This document shows, piece after piece, positions 8,563-20,196 of a DNA stretch of 64,000 nucleotides. The translations under genes were made by a program, and so were the position numbers. Source of the stretch: Enterobacter sp. R4-368. Its GTDB lineage: Bacteria > Pseudomonadota > Gammaproteobacteria > Enterobacterales > Enterobacteriaceae. Positions within the stretch are counted from its first letter, which is position 1. Each line of letters begins with the position of its first letter. The stretch spans positions 248,001 to 312,000 of the forward strand of contig NC_021500.1 of assembly GCF_000410515.1 (NCBI RefSeq), given 5' to 3'. Under the pieces are notes generated by a model that saw only the letters and a program-made list of their open reading frames with translations, searched no databases and was not told where the DNA came from.

Positions 8563-11160
8563 ATGGGTAAAGCTCTCGTTATCGTTGAGTCCCCGGCAAA
8601 AGCCAAAACGATCAATAAATATCTGGGTAATGACTATGTGGTTAAATCCAGCGTTGGTCATATCCGTGATTTGCCGACCAGTGGCTCAGCACCCAAAAAG
8701 AGCGCAGACTCAGCCTCCGCCAAAACGGCTAAGAAGCCTAAAAAGGATGAACGCGGCGCTCTTGTCAATCGCATGGGGATCGACCCATGGCACAACTGGG
8801 ATGCACATTATGAAGTGCTGCCCGGTAAAGAGAAGGTGGTTTCCGAGCTGAAATCGCTGGCGGAAAAAGCCGACCACATCTATCTCGCAACCGACCTTGA
8901 CCGCGAAGGGGAAGCCATTGCGTGGCACCTGCGGGAAGTGATCGGTGGCGACGAGAAACGCTACAGCCGTGTCGTGTTTAACGAAATTACCAAGAATGCG
9001 ATTCGTCAGGCCTTCGAAACGCCGGGCGAACTGAATATTGACCGTGTGAATGCTCAACAGGCGCGCCGTTTTATGGACCGCGTGGTGGGCTACATGGTGT
9101 CTCCACTGCTGTGGAAGAAAATTGCCCGCGGCCTCTCCGCCGGTCGCGTACAGTCGGTCGCAGTGCGATTGGTTGTTGAGCGCGAACGCGAAATTAAAGC
9201 GTTTGTGCCGGAAGAGTTCTGGGAGATCGACGCTGCTACAGCGACGCCTGGTGGCGATACGCTGCCGCTGCAGGTGACACATGAAGGTGATAAAGCCTTC
9301 CGTCCGGTTAATCGTGAGCAAACCATGGCGGCGGTCAGCCTGCTGGAAAAAGCGCGTTATACGGTGCTGGAGCGGGAAGATAAGCCGACCAGCAGCAAAC
9401 CGGGTGCACCATTTATTACCTCTACGCTGCAACAGGCCGCCAGTACGCGTCTGGGTTTTGGCGTGAAGAAAACCATGATGATGGCGCAGCGCCTGTATGA
9501 AGCCGGCTACATCACTTATATGCGTACCGACTCGACAAACCTGAGCCAGGACGCCGTGTCGATGGTGCGCAGCTACATTGCTGATAACTTTGGTAAAAAA
9601 TACCTGCCGGAAAACGCTAATCAGTACGCCAGCAAAGAGAACTCTCAGGAGGCGCACGAAGCTATTCGTCCTTCCGATGTCGCGGTGTTAGCTGAATCGT
9701 TAAAAGACATGGAAGCCGACGCGCAGAAGCTTTATCAGCTGATCTGGCGCCAGTTTGTTGCCTGTCAGATGACCCCTGCTCAGTATGATTCCACCACGCT
9801 GACGGTGGGCGCAGGCGATTTCCGTCTTAAAGCCCGTGGTCGCATCCTGCGTTTCGATGGCTGGACAAAAGTGATGCCCGCGCTGCGCAAAGGTGATGAG
9901 GATCGTACGTTGCCTGCGGTGAATAAAGGCGATGTTCTTTCGCTTGTAGAGTTAACGCCGGCACAACACTTTACCAAGCCACCTGCGCGTTTTAGCGAAG
10001 CTTCGCTGGTAAAAGAGCTGGAAAAACGCGGCATCGGCCGCCCGTCTACCTATGCGTCGATCATCTCGACCATTCAGGACAGGGGGTATGTGCGTGTTGA
10101 AAGTCGCCGTTTTTATGCGGAAAAAATGGGTGAAATTGTTACCGATCGTCTGGAAGAGAATTTCCGCGAGCTGATGAACTACGATTTTACCGCACAGATG
10201 GAAGACAGCCTCGACCGCGTGGCGAACCACGAAGCGGAATGGCGCAAGGTGCTGGACAGCTTCTTTGGCGATTTCTCTCGCCAGCTGGAGCAAGCTGAAC
10301 AGGATCCTGAAGCGGGCGGTATGCGTCCGAATCAGATGGTACTGACCAGCATCGACTGCCCGACATGTGGGCGTAAAATGGGCATTCGTACCGCCAGTAC
10401 CGGAGTTTTCCTTGGCTGTTCCGGCTATGCGTTACCGCCGAAAGAGCGCTGCAAAACCACCATTAACCTGGTGCCGGAAAACGAAGTGCTCAATGTGCTG
10501 GAAGGCGAAGACGCGGAAACCAACGCGCTGCGCGCCAAACGTCGTTGCCAGAAATGTGGTACGGCGATGGACAGCTATCTGATCGATCCGAAGCGTAAAC
10601 TGCATGTCTGTGGGAATAACCCAACCTGCGATGGCTACGAGATCGAAGAGGGTGAATTCCGCATCAAAGGGTATGACGGCCCAATCGTTGAGTGTGAAAA
10701 ATGCGGTTCTGAAATGCACCTGAAAATGGGGCGTTTTGGTAAGTACATGGCTTGCACCAACGACGAGTGTAAAAACACGCGTAAGATCCTGCGTAACGGT
10801 GAAGTTGCACCGCCGAAGGAGGATCCGGTACCGTTGCCGGAGTTGCCGTGCGAAAAATCGGATGCCTATTTTGTTCTGCGTGATGGCGCAGCCGGGGTGT
10901 TCCTCGCGGCGAATACCTTCCCGAAATCTCGCGAAACACGTGCACCGCTGGTAGAAGAACTGTACCGCTTCCGTGACCGTCTGCCGGAAAAACTGCGCTA
11001 TCTTGCGGACGCCCCGCAGGAAGATCCGCAGGGCAATAAAACCATTGTGCGTTTTAGCCGCAAGACCAGGCAGCAATATGTGGCTTCGGAAAAAGACGGG
11101 AAAGCGACCGGATGGTCAGCGTTTTATATCGATAATAAATGGACTGAAGCTAAAAAGTAG
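8563..11160 (+). CDS. topA: DNA topoisomerase I
   Basis: Type IA topoisomerase that relaxes negative supercoils; 865 residues, as in E. coli. The N-terminal TOPRIM has [11 protein letters not shown] (acidic Glu9) and [13 protein letters not shown]. The nucleophilic Tyr is in [11 protein letters not shown] (about 319). [10 protein letters not shown] follows, then C-terminal zinc-binding repeats with paired cysteines ([27 protein letters not shown] and others). The start codon at 8563 follows AGGTG; a GTG six bases upstream is in frame but unlikely. It is upstream of cysB, as in E. coli. Confidence 0.98.
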   Translation: MGKALVIVESPAKAKTINKYLGNDYVVKSSVGHIRDLPTSGSAPKKSADSASAKTAKKPKKDERGALVNRMGIDPWHNWDAHYEVLPGKEKVVSELKSLAEKADHIYLATDLDREGEAIAWHLREVIGGDEKRYSRVVFNEITKNAIRQAFETPGELNIDRVNAQQARRFMDRVVGYMVSPLLWKKIARGLSAGRVQSVAVRLVVEREREIKAFVPEEFWEIDAATATPGGDTLPLQVTHEGDKAFRPVNREQTMAAVSLLEKARYTVLEREDKPTSSKPGAPFITSTLQQAASTRLGFGVKKTMMMAQRLYEAGYITYMRTDSTNLSQDAVSMVRSYIADNFGKKYLPENANQYASKENSQEAHEAIRPSDVAVLAESLKDMEADAQKLYQLIWRQFVACQMTPAQYDSTTLTVGAGDFRLKARGRILRFDGWTKVMPALRKGDEDRTLPAVNKGDVLSLVELTPAQHFTKPPARFSEASLVKELEKRGIGRPSTYASIISTIQDRGYVRVESRRFYAEKMGEIVTDRLEENFRELMNYDFTAQMEDSLDRVANHEAEWRKVLDSFFGDFSRQLEQAEQDPEAGGMRPNQMVLTSIDCPTCGRKMGIRTASTGVFLGCSGYALPPKERCKTTINLVPENEVLNVLEGEDAETNALRAKRRCQKCGTAMDSYLIDPKRKLHVCGNNPTCDGYEIEEGEFRIKGYDGPIVECEKCGSEMHLKMGRFGKYMACTNDECKNTRKILRNGEVAPPKEDPVPLPELPCEKSDAYFVLRDGAAGVFLAANTFPKSRETRAPLVEELYRFRDRLPEKLRYLADAPQEDPQGNKTIVRFSRKTRQQYVASEKDGKATGWSAFYIDNKWTEAKK

Positions 11161-11182
11161 TTTTTTCAGCCATCTACCTTCA

Positions 11183-11206
11183 GGGGCCGGTTTTCCGGCC
11201 CTTTTT
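11183..11206 (+). terminator. topA terminator
   Basis: GGGCCGG, TTTT loop, CCGGCCC and five T, 22 bp after the topA stop. Confidence 0.9.
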
Positions 11207-11304
11207 ATTTGCGCGTTATTATTCTTTGTTCGCTGCTATACACGGAAGCTATAAATGATATAGTTGTTATAGCTAACCGCTTTTTTATTATCAAATCGTA
11301 TTAA

Positions 11305-12315
<1,011 letters not shown>

Positions 12316-12322
12316 TGCCGTA

Positions 12323-12350
12323 GGGTATCTTATCGCCCGAAAAGATACCC
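12323..12350 (+). terminator. Hairpin after cysB
   Basis: GGGTATCTT, 10-nt loop, AAGATACCC directly after the stop. There is no T-run, so it is a weak or Rho-assisted terminator or an mRNA 3'-end stabiliser. The rest of the gap to ymiA (to 12665) is AT-rich with no recognised gene and probably holds the ymiA promoter. Confidence 0.55.
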
Positions 12351-12665
12351 ATAATGTCTCCTAAAGCCAAATTAGAATTATCTTCATCTTTGATACAATC
12401 ACCTTCCCGGGTGATTGCCTTCACAATTTTAAACCCGACACTGTCACTATTTAGCGACAAAAATAGAAACTAAATTGCCGCTCTGCAAATTTATTACTTC
12501 AATAATTTATTTCGGGTCAAAAGATTAAATATTTCTTTGGAATTGGTGAGTAAATTCACTGGATTTTCGGCTAAAGTTCTTTTAGGATTTGTCTCATCTC
12601 ATGATTAATTACACCGATTGTTGGTACCCAAAATGATAAGTGATGTCGATTGTACGAGGTTAGCA

Positions 12666-12794
12666 ATGCCATCAGGAAGTGAAGAGCCGCAAAGGGACCC
12701 TGAGCTTAAGCGTAAAGCCTGGCTGGCGGTATTTCTTGGCTCTGCCGTGTTTTGGGCAGTCGTCGCGTTATTGATCTGGAAATTCTGGGGTTAA
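12666..12794 (+). CDS. ymiA: Small membrane protein YmiA
   Basis: A 42-residue ORF: a charged N-terminus (SEEPQRDPELKRK) followed by one transmembrane helix rich in Trp and ending in WKFWG. GAGGT sits five bases before the ATG. The protein matches the enterobacterial YmiA family as I recall it; its function is unknown. Its stop is followed by the yciX ATG with one intervening base, so the two are probably co-translated. It shares the pattern WLAxFxxSxxFW with ymiC (residues 19-30 here). Confidence 0.85.
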   Translation: MPSGSEEPQRDPELKRKAWLAVFLGSAVFWAVVALLIWKFWG

Positions 12795-12795
12795 A

Positions 12796-12966
12796 ATGGC
12801 TATAGCGGGTCGATTCGAACCGGTTAAGCAAGTATGTCAACTGCATGACACACCAGCTAAAGCGAAAAAGAAACCTGTGACCTCTATTCCGGCTTCCTGG
12901 AAGCTGACGCCGCAGCAACAAGCTTTTATTGATGCCTTCTCTGAAGACGACATCAAAAAACAATAA
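12796..12966 (+). CDS. yciX: Small protein YciX
   Basis: A 56-residue soluble basic protein starting MAIAGRFEPVKQV. It has a Lys-rich centre (PAKAKKKPV) and an acidic end (SEDDIKKQ). It belongs to the YciX family found between cysB and acnA in enterobacteria; function unknown. No membrane segment or signal is seen. It is separated from ymiA by a single base. Confidence 0.82.
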   Translation: MAIAGRFEPVKQVCQLHDTPAKAKKKPVTSIPASWKLTPQQQAFIDAFSEDDIKKQ

Positions 12967-13104
12967 AAATATCATCAGAATAAACGTGGGAAATTATCCC
13001 GGCTATTCATTGATGCGTTCTTTTGTACTCTTTAATTAATACACGGCATAAATGAATTGAGTAATGACTCAGTTTTAATGAATAGATTTTCTGGTAATAA
13101 ATTT

Positions 13105-13203
13105 ATGAGTAATGATTGCGGAATGAAATACTGGTCGTGGTTAGCTGCTTTTTCTGTTTCCATTCTTTTCTGGGGACAGATTGTCTGGGCTGCCCTTCGC
13201 TAA
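13105..13203 (+). CDS. ymiC: Small membrane protein YmiC
   Basis: A 32-residue ORF, MSNDCGMKYWSWL followed by a single hydrophobic helix ending in a basic residue. It resembles the E. coli YmiC mini-protein. The ribosome-binding site is weak (TGGTAA). Residues 12-23 share the WLAxFxxSxxFW pattern with YmiA. It is followed directly by a strong terminator, so it ends this small-gene transcript. Confidence 0.78.
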   Translation: MSNDCGMKYWSWLAAFSVSILFWGQIVWAALR

Positions 13204-13210
13204 TGAATTG

Positions 13211-13238
13211 AAAAACCTCGCATCAGCGAGGTTTTTTT
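13211..13238 (+). terminator. ymiC terminator
   Basis: ACCTCGC, ATCA loop, GCGAGGT and a run of T. It separates the small-gene cluster from acnA. Confidence 0.9.
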
Positions 13239-13327
13239 ATTTCCCTTCTCCTGAAAGATTTTCCCTTTTGTAGCAATTTTGGTTGTTATCAAAACGTTAC
13301 GATATGTTTGTGTTATCTTTAATACAG

Positions 13328-13347
13328 ACCCTGAAGAGCATCAGGGT
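13328..13347 (+). promoter_or_regulatory. Hairpin in the acnA 5' leader
   Basis: ACCCTGA, 6-nt loop, TCAGGGT, lying 30 bp before the acnA start and just after a probable promoter region (TTATCTTTAATA). It is seen in sequence; any regulatory role is inference. Confidence 0.45.
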
Positions 13348-13376
13348 AAGCAATCCCTGTCATTAAGGAGGAGCAC

Positions 13377-16052
13377 ATGTCGTCAACCCTACGCGAAGCC
13401 AGTAAGGACACGTTGCAGGCAGAGAACAAAACTTATCACTACTACAGCTTGCCGCTGGCCGCTAAACAACTTGGGGATATCGCACGGTTACCCAAGTCGC
13501 TAAAAGTTTTACTCGAAAATCTCCTGCGCTGGCAGGACGAAGAATCTGTCACTGAAGAAGATATCCGTGCTCTGGCCGGTTGGCTCGACAATGCGCACGC
13601 CGATCGCGAAATCGCTTATCGCCCTGCAAGGGTCCTGATGCAGGACTTTACCGGTGTTCCCGCCGTCGTTGACTTAGCGGCGATGCGTGAAGCGGTGAAA
13701 CGTCTTGGTGGCGATACCGCTAAAGTGAACCCGCTATCCCCGGTCGATCTGGTGATTGACCACTCTGTGACCGTTGATCACTTCGGTGATGATGACGCCT
13801 TCGAAGAGAACGTCCGTCTTGAAATGGAACGTAACCATGAGCGTTATGCTTTCCTGCGCTGGGGCCAGCAGGCGTTTAGCCGTTTCAGCGTGGTGCCGCC
13901 GGGAACAGGAATATGCCACCAGGTAAATCTCGAATACCTCGGCAAAGCGGTCTGGAGCGAATTGCAGGGCAAAGAGTGGGTTGCCTATCCTGACACGCTT
14001 GTCGGCACTGACTCTCACACCACCATGATTAATGGCCTCGGTGTATTGGGCTGGGGCGTGGGCGGGATTGAAGCCGAAGCGGCGATGCTCGGGCAGCCGG
14101 TCTCTATGCTGATCCCTGATGTTGTCGGTTTTAAACTGAGCGGTAAATTGCGGGAAGGGATCACGGCAACCGATCTGGTGCTGACGGTCACGCAAATGCT
14201 GCGCAAACACGGCGTTGTCGGTAAATTTGTTGAGTTTTACGGCGATGGCCTTGATTCGCTGCCGCTTGCCGACCGCGCCACCATTGCCAATATGGCCCCG
14301 GAATATGGCGCAACCTGCGGCTTTTTCCCTATCGATGGCGTGACGCTCGATTATATGCGCCTGAGTGGCCGTAGCGAAGAGCAAGTCGCGTTGGTGGAGG
14401 CTTATGCGAAAGCTCAAGGTATGTGGCGTAACCCGGGCGATGAACCCGTCTTTACCAGCACACTTGAACTGAACATGCACGACGTCGAAGCGAGCCTCGC
14501 CGGGCCAAAACGCCCTCAGGATCGGGTCGCGCTGAGCGATGTGCCTAAAGCCTTTGCAGCCAGCTCAGAACTTGAACTGAACACGGCGCAGAAAGATCGC
14601 AAACCGGTCGAGTACGTGCTGAACGGGCAGAAATATGCATTGCCGGACGGTGCGGTAGTGATTTCTGCGATCACTTCTTGTACTAACACATCAAACCCCA
14701 GTGTGTTGATGGCCGCCGGGCTGCTGGCCAAAAAAGCGGTCACCGCCGGGCTCAAACGTCAGCCATGGGTGAAAGCATCGCTGGCGCCTGGTTCGAAAGT
14801 GGTTTCTGACTATCTGGCGCAGGCGCGATTAACGCCTTACCTGGATGAACTGGGTTTTAACCTTGTCGGTTACGGTTGTACTACCTGTATCGGTAACTCT
14901 GGACCGTTACCTGAGCCTATTGAACAGGCGATCCGTGAAGGCGATCTTACCGTTGGTGCGGTGCTTTCAGGCAACCGCAATTTCGAAGGACGTATTCACC
15001 CCCTGGTAAAAACGAACTGGCTTGCTTCACCGCCGCTGGTGGTGGCTTATGCGCTGGCGGGCAATATGAATATCAACCTCGCCACTGACCCGCTCGGTCA
15101 TGACCGGAAGGGCGATCCGGTCTATTTGAAAGATATCTGGCCAACAAGTAGTGAGATCGCCCGTGCGGTTGAGCAAGTCTCAACTGAAATGTTCCGCAAG
15201 GAGTATGCCGAGGTGTTTGAAGGCACGCCGGAGTGGAAGGCGATTGAGGTTGAGCACTCCGATACGTATAGCTGGCAGAATGACTCGACTTACATCCGGT
15301 TATCGCCATTCTTTGAAGATATGCAGGCGCAGCCAAAACCGGTGGAAGATATTCATGGGGCGCGGATCCTGGCGATGCTGGGTGATTCGGTCACGACCGA
15401 CCATATTTCGCCAGCAGGCAGTATCAAAGCGGACAGTCCGGCGGGCCGGTATCTGCAAAGCCATGGCGTCGAGCGCCGGGATTTTAACTCCTATGGTTCG
15501 CGACGTGGCAATCATGAAGTAATGATGCGCGGGACATTCGCCAATATCCGTATTCGCAACGAAATGGTGCCGGGCGTTGAAGGCGGCATGACGCGTCATC
15601 TGCCGGGCAGCGAAGTGGTCTCTATTTATGATGCCGCGGTACGCTACCAGCAAGAGGGTACGCCGCTGGCGGTGATTGCCGGCAAAGAGTATGGTTCAGG
15701 CTCCAGCCGCGACTGGGCGGCAAAAGGGCCGCGCTTGTTGGGAGTTCGGGTGGTAATTGCTGAATCTTTCGAGCGTATTCACCGTTCCAACCTGATTGGT
15801 ATGGGGATCCTGCCGCTTGAGTTCCCACAAGGCGTGACGCGAAAAACGCTGGCTTTGACGGGGGAGGAAAAGCTGGACGTTGTCGATCTGCAAAATATCA
15901 CGCCCGGTGGAACCTTATCGGTGACATTAACCCGCGCCGATGGCAAGCAGGAGACGCTGGCGTGCCGCTGTCGCATTGATACCTCGACAGAGCTGACCTA
16001 TTACCGCAACGATGGCATTCTGCATTACGTGATCCGTAATATGTTGAATTAA
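13377..16052 (+). CDS. acnA: Aconitate hydratase A
   Basis: Stress-associated [4Fe-4S] aconitase interconverting citrate and isocitrate; 891 residues, as in E. coli. The cluster ligands are C435 (SCTNTSNP) and C501/C504 ([14 protein letters not shown]). The C-terminal swivel domain carries [22 protein letters not shown] lies just before the ATG. In E. coli AcnA is the SoxRS-, iron- and stationary-phase-linked form and can act as an RNA-binding apo-protein. It stands alone as a transcription unit here. Confidence 0.98.
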   Translation: MSSTLREASKDTLQAENKTYHYYSLPLAAKQLGDIARLPKSLKVLLENLLRWQDEESVTEEDIRALAGWLDNAHADREIAYRPARVLMQDFTGVPAVVDLAAMREAVKRLGGDTAKVNPLSPVDLVIDHSVTVDHFGDDDAFEENVRLEMERNHERYAFLRWGQQAFSRFSVVPPGTGICHQVNLEYLGKAVWSELQGKEWVAYPDTLVGTDSHTTMINGLGVLGWGVGGIEAEAAMLGQPVSMLIPDVVGFKLSGKLREGITATDLVLTVTQMLRKHGVVGKFVEFYGDGLDSLPLADRATIANMAPEYGATCGFFPIDGVTLDYMRLSGRSEEQVALVEAYAKAQGMWRNPGDEPVFTSTLELNMHDVEASLAGPKRPQDRVALSDVPKAFAASSELELNTAQKDRKPVEYVLNGQKYALPDGAVVISAITSCTNTSNPSVLMAAGLLAKKAVTAGLKRQPWVKASLAPGSKVVSDYLAQARLTPYLDELGFNLVGYGCTTCIGNSGPLPEPIEQAIREGDLTVGAVLSGNRNFEGRIHPLVKTNWLASPPLVVAYALAGNMNINLATDPLGHDRKGDPVYLKDIWPTSSEIARAVEQVSTEMFRKEYAEVFEGTPEWKAIEVEHSDTYSWQNDSTYIRLSPFFEDMQAQPKPVEDIHGARILAMLGDSVTTDHISPAGSIKADSPAGRYLQSHGVERRDFNSYGSRRGNHEVMMRGTFANIRIRNEMVPGVEGGMTRHLPGSEVVSIYDAAVRYQQEGTPLAVIAGKEYGSGSSRDWAAKGPRLLGVRVVIAESFERIHRSNLIGMGILPLEFPQGVTRKTLALTGEEKLDVVDLQNITPGGTLSVTLTRADGKQETLACRCRIDTSTELTYYRNDGILHYVIRNMLN

Positions 16053-16057
16053 AACAA

Positions 16058-16077
16058 AGGCCTGCATCTGCAGGCCT
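16058..16077. terminator. Terminator shared by acnA and ribA
   Basis: AGGCCTGCA/TGCAGGCCT with a 2-nt loop between convergent genes. The minus strand is followed by TTTGTTTT, the plus by GTTTC. Confidence 0.8.
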
Positions 16078-16098
16078 GTTTCATCACCGATGGGGCGC

Positions 16099-16686
16099 TT
16101 ATTTCAGCAGGTGCCCCATTTTTTCTGCTTTGGTATCGAGATAGTGCGCGTTTTTCGGGTTACGCCCGACGATCAGCGGTACGCGTTCTACAATATTGAT
16201 TCCTGCCTCGGTAAGGATCTCAACTTTTTTTGGATTATTGGTCAGCAGACGAACTTCGTCTACCGCCAGCAATTTAAACATATCCGCGCAAAGCGTGAAG
16301 TCGCGCTCATCGGCAGCAAAACCCAACTGATGGTTCGCTTCAACGGTGTCATAGCCCTGATCCTGCAACGCATACGCGCGAATTTTATTCAGCAAACCGA
16401 TGTTACGGCCTTCCTGGCGATGATAAAGCAGTACGCCGCGTCCTTCTTCTGCAATGTGATTGAGCGCCGCTTCAAGCTGAAAACCGCAATCACAGCGCAG
16501 GCTGAACAAGGCATCGCCGGTCAGACACTCGGAGTGAACGCGCGCAAGGACGGGCAGTTGCCCGGAAATATCACCGAAAACAAGAGCGACATGATCCTGC
16601 CCGGTTGCCAGTTCTTCAAAACCCACCATCAGGAAGTCGCCCCATGGGGTTGGCAGTTTGGCTTCTGCCACACGTTTAAGTTGCAT
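16099..16686 (-). CDS. ribA: GTP cyclohydrolase II
   Basis: First enzyme of riboflavin synthesis: GTP to 2,5-diamino-6-ribosylamino-4(3H)-pyrimidinone phosphate, formate and pyrophosphate. It is 195 residues. Zinc ligands C54, C65 and C67 are visible ([17 protein letters not shown]), with [17 protein letters not shown] and the GTP-binding LLTNNPKK further on. The RBS GGAG precedes the ATG. Divergent from pgpB; in E. coli it is a SoxRS target. Confidence 0.98.
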   Translation of the reverse strand: MQLKRVAEAKLPTPWGDFLMVGFEELATGQDHVALVFGDISGQLPVLARVHSECLTGDALFSLRCDCGFQLEAALNHIAEEGRGVLLYHRQEGRNIGLLNKIRAYALQDQGYDTVEANHQLGFAADERDFTLCADMFKLLAVDEVRLLTNNPKKVEILTEAGINIVERVPLIVGRNPKNAHYLDTKAEKMGHLLK

Positions 16687-16882
16687 GTGAATCTCCGGAT
16701 TTTTAGTGGTGCACTGCGCACCTTTAGCCTGTTGGCCTTCTGTATAACCTCATTTTGCCACAATGCATTACGCATCGCCTACAGATGACCCACGCATTGC
16801 CGTTTAAACGCACAAATGCGTAGGTTTCAGCGGAAATGTTATTTTTCAGTTATATTGGTTCGCGAAATCAGAAGGAGAAAAG

Positions 16883-17647
16883 ATGCTTTCCATTGCAATG
16901 CGAACAACAGCAGGTGCGGCGATTTTATTGATAATGCCGCTGATAATGTGGATTTCCGGCTGGAACTGGGAGCCGGGGCAAACCCGCTGGTGGCTGCATT
17001 TTTTATACTGGTTAACAGAAACCGTTACCCAACCGTGGGGAATTATCACGCATGTCGTGTTGTGCGCGTGGTTTCTCTGGTGCCTGCGTTTTCGCCTCAA
17101 GGCTGCGGTGATGCTGTTCGTTATTCTTGGCTGCGCGATTCTGGCAGGACAGGGGGTTAAATCTTTTGTCAAAGAGCGTGTGCAGGAGCCGCGACCTTTC
17201 GTCCTGTGGCTGGAAAAAACGCACGATGTTCAGGCCGAACAGTTCTACACTTTGAAACGTAAGGACCGGGGAGAGTTAGTGAAAAAACAGCTCTCCAGCC
17301 AGCATGATATTCCTGGGTTTTTACGTAAACACTGGCAAAAAGAGACGGGTTTCGCATTTCCCTCCGGACATACCATGTTTGCCGCAAGTTGGGCATTATT
17401 AGCCGTGGGGCTGCTGTGGCCACGCAGACGCACATGGACGATTGCTGTGCTGCTTGTGTGGGCGACAGGCGTGATGGGGAGCCGGCTGCTGTTAGGCATG
17501 CACTGGCCGCGCGATTTGGTGGTTGCGACGTTGATATCCTGGCTGCTTGTGACGCTGGCGACCTGGCTTGCCCAGCGTATTTGCGGCCCGCTCACGCCGC
17601 CTGCGGAAGAAGTACCGGAAATTATTGCTCGCGATCAAGAGGGTTGA
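16883..17647 (+). CDS. pgpB: Phosphatidylglycerophosphatase B (PAP2 family)
   Basis: Inner-membrane phosphatase of 254 residues acting on phosphatidylglycerol phosphate, undecaprenyl pyrophosphate and related lipids. Several membrane helices surround the three PAP2 motifs: KERVQEPRP, PSGH (in AFPSGHTMFA) and SRLLLGMHWPRD. The RBS is AGGAG. It precedes lapA in the same direction but with a 140-bp gap, so a separate lapAB promoter is likely. Confidence 0.97.
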   Translation: MLSIAMRTTAGAAILLIMPLIMWISGWNWEPGQTRWWLHFLYWLTETVTQPWGIITHVVLCAWFLWCLRFRLKAAVMLFVILGCAILAGQGVKSFVKERVQEPRPFVLWLEKTHDVQAEQFYTLKRKDRGELVKKQLSSQHDIPGFLRKHWQKETGFAFPSGHTMFAASWALLAVGLLWPRRRTWTIAVLLVWATGVMGSRLLLGMHWPRDLVVATLISWLLVTLATWLAQRICGPLTPPAEEVPEIIARDQEG

Positions 17648-17787
17648 TTTCCGCTGTTTCGCCCGCAAATCAGAATTTAACATCATGCATTTCCATTTCG
17701 CGCCGGGCGCTAAAATGGTAGTTTATAGGGCTGAATGCAGTCGTTGCATATAAATTCATCGCTCGGCAGCACATAACGGGACGTAAT

Positions 17788-18096
17788 GTGAAATATTTAC
17801 TCATTTTCTTACTGGTGTTAGCGATTTTTGTTGTGTCTATTACCCTTGGCGCGCAAAACGATCAGCAAGTCACATTCAACTATTTGCTCGCACAGGGTGA
17901 ATACAGGATTTCCACGCTGCTGGCCGTGCTGTTTGCTGCTGGTTTTATTATCGGCTGGCTGATTTGTGGCCTTTTCTGGCTACGCGTTCGCGTTTCTCTG
18001 GCGCGCGCCGAACGTAAAATCAAACGTCTTGAGCACCAGCTTACTCCTGCCACAACTGTTACGGTTGCAACCGGCGCAACGGCAGTGAAGGAATAA
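17788..18096 (+). CDS. lapA: Lipopolysaccharide assembly protein A
   Basis: A 102-residue inner-membrane protein (YciS) with two N-terminal transmembrane helices (about 1-20 and 42-66) and a cytoplasmic coiled-coil tail. It works with LapB on LPS homeostasis. The start codon is GTG; an overlapping ATG two bases earlier is out of frame. Six bases separate it from lapB. Confidence 0.95.
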   Translation: MKYLLIFLLVLAIFVVSITLGAQNDQQVTFNYLLAQGEYRISTLLAVLFAAGFIIGWLICGLFWLRVRVSLARAERKIKRLEHQLTPATTVTVATGATAVKE

Positions 18097-18102
18097 TATT
18101 TT

Positions 18103-19272
18103 ATGCTGGAGTTGTTGTTTCTGTTGTTACCTGTCGCGGCTGCCTATGGCTGGTATATGGGGCGCAGAAATGCTCAACAGACGAAACAGGATGAGGCTAA
18201 CCGGCTGTCACGTGAATACGTCGCCGGGGTTAACCTTTTACTGAGTAATCAGCAAGATAAAGCGGTTGATCTGTTCCTCGATATGTTGAAAGAGGACACC
18301 GGGACCGTTGAAGCGCACCTCACTCTCGGCAACCTTTTCCGCTCGCGCGGTGAGGTTGACCGTGCAATCCGTATTCATCAGACATTGATGGAAAGCGCGT
18401 CCCTCTCGTACGACCAGCGCCTGCTGGCGGTGCAGCAACTTGGCCGCGACTACATGGCAGCCGGCATGTACGATCGCGCGGAAGATATGTTTAACCAATT
18501 GGTGGATGAAACCGATTTTCGGATCGGTGCGCTCCAGCAATTGCTGCAAATTTATCAGGCGACCAGTGAGTGGCAAAAAGCCATCGATGTCGCTGAGCGG
18601 CTAGTGAAACTCGGCAAAGATAAGCAGCGGGGCGAAATCGCGCATTTCTACTGTGAGCTGGCGTTGCAGCAGATGGGCAACGAAGAGATGGGGCGGGCGA
18701 TGGCATTGCTGAAAAAAGGCGCTGCCGCCGATCGTGACAGCCCGCGCGTCTCTATCATGATGGGCCGTGTGTTTATGGCCGATGGCGATTATGCAAAAGC
18801 GGTGGAAAGCCTGTTACGCGTTATCGATCAGGATAAAGAACTCGTCAGCGAAACGCTGGAAATGCTGCAAACCTGCTATCAGCAATTGGGTAAAAATGAC
18901 GAATGGGCAGCATTTTTACAGCGTTGCGTGGAAGAGAACACCGGTGCGACTGCCGAATTGATGTTGGCAGATATTATGGAGCGCCGCGATGGGCCTGACG
19001 CGGCGCAGAGTTATGTTACGCGACAACTGCAGCGGCATCCCACCATGCGCGTTTTCCATAAGCTAATGGATTACCACCTCAACGAAGCCGAAGAGGGGCG
19101 CGCCAAAGAGAGCCTGATGGTGCTGCGTGAAATGGTGGGCGAGCAGGTGCGTAGTAAACCCCGTTATCGCTGCCATAAATGTGGATTCACCGCGTTTACC
19201 ATGTACTGGCATTGTCCGTCTTGCCGGGCGTGGTCGACCGTTAAACCGATTCGCGGCCTGGATGGCCAGTAA
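18103..19272 (+). CDS. lapB: Lipopolysaccharide assembly protein B (LpxC-degradation adaptor)
   Basis: A 389-residue protein (YciM) with one N-terminal membrane anchor, a long series of TPR repeats, and a C-terminal rubredoxin-like zinc knuckle (CHKCGF and CPSCRAW). With FtsH it controls LpxC turnover and so LPS synthesis rate; YejM/PbgA signals to it. The anchor (LLFLLLPVAAAYGWYMG) and both Cys pairs are clearly seen. Probably co-transcribed with lapA. Confidence 0.97.
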   Translation: MLELLFLLLPVAAAYGWYMGRRNAQQTKQDEANRLSREYVAGVNLLLSNQQDKAVDLFLDMLKEDTGTVEAHLTLGNLFRSRGEVDRAIRIHQTLMESASLSYDQRLLAVQQLGRDYMAAGMYDRAEDMFNQLVDETDFRIGALQQLLQIYQATSEWQKAIDVAERLVKLGKDKQRGEIAHFYCELALQQMGNEEMGRAMALLKKGAAADRDSPRVSIMMGRVFMADGDYAKAVESLLRVIDQDKELVSETLEMLQTCYQQLGKNDEWAAFLQRCVEENTGATAELMLADIMERRDGPDAAQSYVTRQLQRHPTMRVFHKLMDYHLNEAEEGRAKESLMVLREMVGEQVRSKPRYRCHKCGFTAFTMYWHCPSCRAWSTVKPIRGLDGQ

Positions 19273-19285
19273 TTTTTAAAAACAT

Positions 19286-19320
19286 CATCATTAGTTACAA
19301 CATACTAATGATGTTTTTTT
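19286..19320 (+). terminator. lapB terminator
   Basis: CATCATTAGT, 8-nt loop, ACTAATGATG and seven T. Confidence 0.92.
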
Positions 19321-19458
19321 GACTATGCAGCATCTGCGCTGGTCTTCGCTTAGCAGCAAAAAAATCGAACCTGTTATTTCTACGCACTCGCGGGTAGAAT
19401 GCTCGCCGTTTATTCTTCTCGCGCCTGAGCGGGTGCCCTCATTTCAGAAGGTCTGATC

Positions 19459-20196
19459 ATGACGTCTACTGTTTTATCGACTTCCCGCACCGTTACTGCT
19501 TCCCCGATTGTAGTAGCACTTGATTACGATAACCGCGACACGGCCATGGCGTTTGTTGACCGTATCGATCCGCGTGACTGCCGCCTGAAAGTTGGCAAAG
19601 AGATGTTCACCTTATTCGGCCCGCAGCTGGTGCGCGATCTGCAACAGCGCGGTTTCGATATTTTTCTCGATTTGAAATTCCATGACATTCCCAACACGAC
19701 AGCGCATGCGGTGAAAGCGGCGGCAGATTTAGGTGTCTGGATGGTGAATGTGCATGCTTCTGGCGGCGCGCGGATGATGACGGCTGCGAAAGAGGCGATG
19801 CTCGCATTTGGCAAAGATGCGCCGTTACTGATTGCCGTCACCGTATTGACCAGCATGGAAGCGAGTGATTTACAGGATCTTGGCATCAACGCATCGCCTG
19901 CAGAGCATGCGGAGCACCTGGCTCGTCTTACGCAGCAATGTGGCCTTGATGGCGTTGTTTGCTCCGCCCAGGAAGCTGTCCGTTTTAAAAACGCATTAGG
20001 CAAAGCATTCAAACTGGTCACGCCGGGCATTCGCCCGGTCGGCAGCGAATCTGGCGATCAGCGTCGCATCATGACGCCGGAACAGGCGCTTGCGGCAGGC
20101 GTAGACTATATGGTGATTGGCCGTCCGGTTACGCAGTCTGCCGACCCGGCGAAAACCCTTAAAGCAATTAATGCATCGCTGGGTATGGGGGAATAA
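19459..20196 (+). CDS. pyrF: Orotidine 5'-phosphate decarboxylase
   Basis: Last step of UMP synthesis. A TIM-barrel enzyme of 245 residues with VALDYDN near the N-terminus, the catalytic [10 protein letters not shown] (Lys/Asp pair) and the phosphate-binding TPGIRP and VIGRPVT. The RBS is AGAAGG. A TAGAAT -10-like element at 19395-19400 is a likely promoter. The stop overlaps the yciH ATG by one base (TAATG), so they are coupled. Confidence 0.97.
   Translation: MTSTVLSTSRTVTASPIVVALDYDNRDTAMAFVDRIDPRDCRLKVGKEMFTLFGPQLVRDLQQRGFDIFLDLKFHDIPNTTAHAVKAAADLGVWMVNVHASGGARMMTAAKEAMLAFGKDAPLLIAVTVLTSMEASDLQDLGINASPAEHAEHLARLTQQCGLDGVVCSAQEAVRFKNALGKAFKLVTPGIRPVGSESGDQRRIMTPEQALAAGVDYMVIGRPVTQSADPAKTLKAINASLGMGE

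Noticed and set aside
8710..9657. Long open frame (315 codons) on the minus strand within topA
   Set aside because: It is antisense to the catalytic part of a clearly real topA. Its translation has no recognisable domain and it has no RBS; GC-rich coding DNA often leaves the opposite strand open.
16090..16788. Open frame (232 codons) on the plus strand opposite ribA
   Set aside because: It overlaps the whole of ribA, whose zinc and catalytic residues are intact, and its translation looks like no family.
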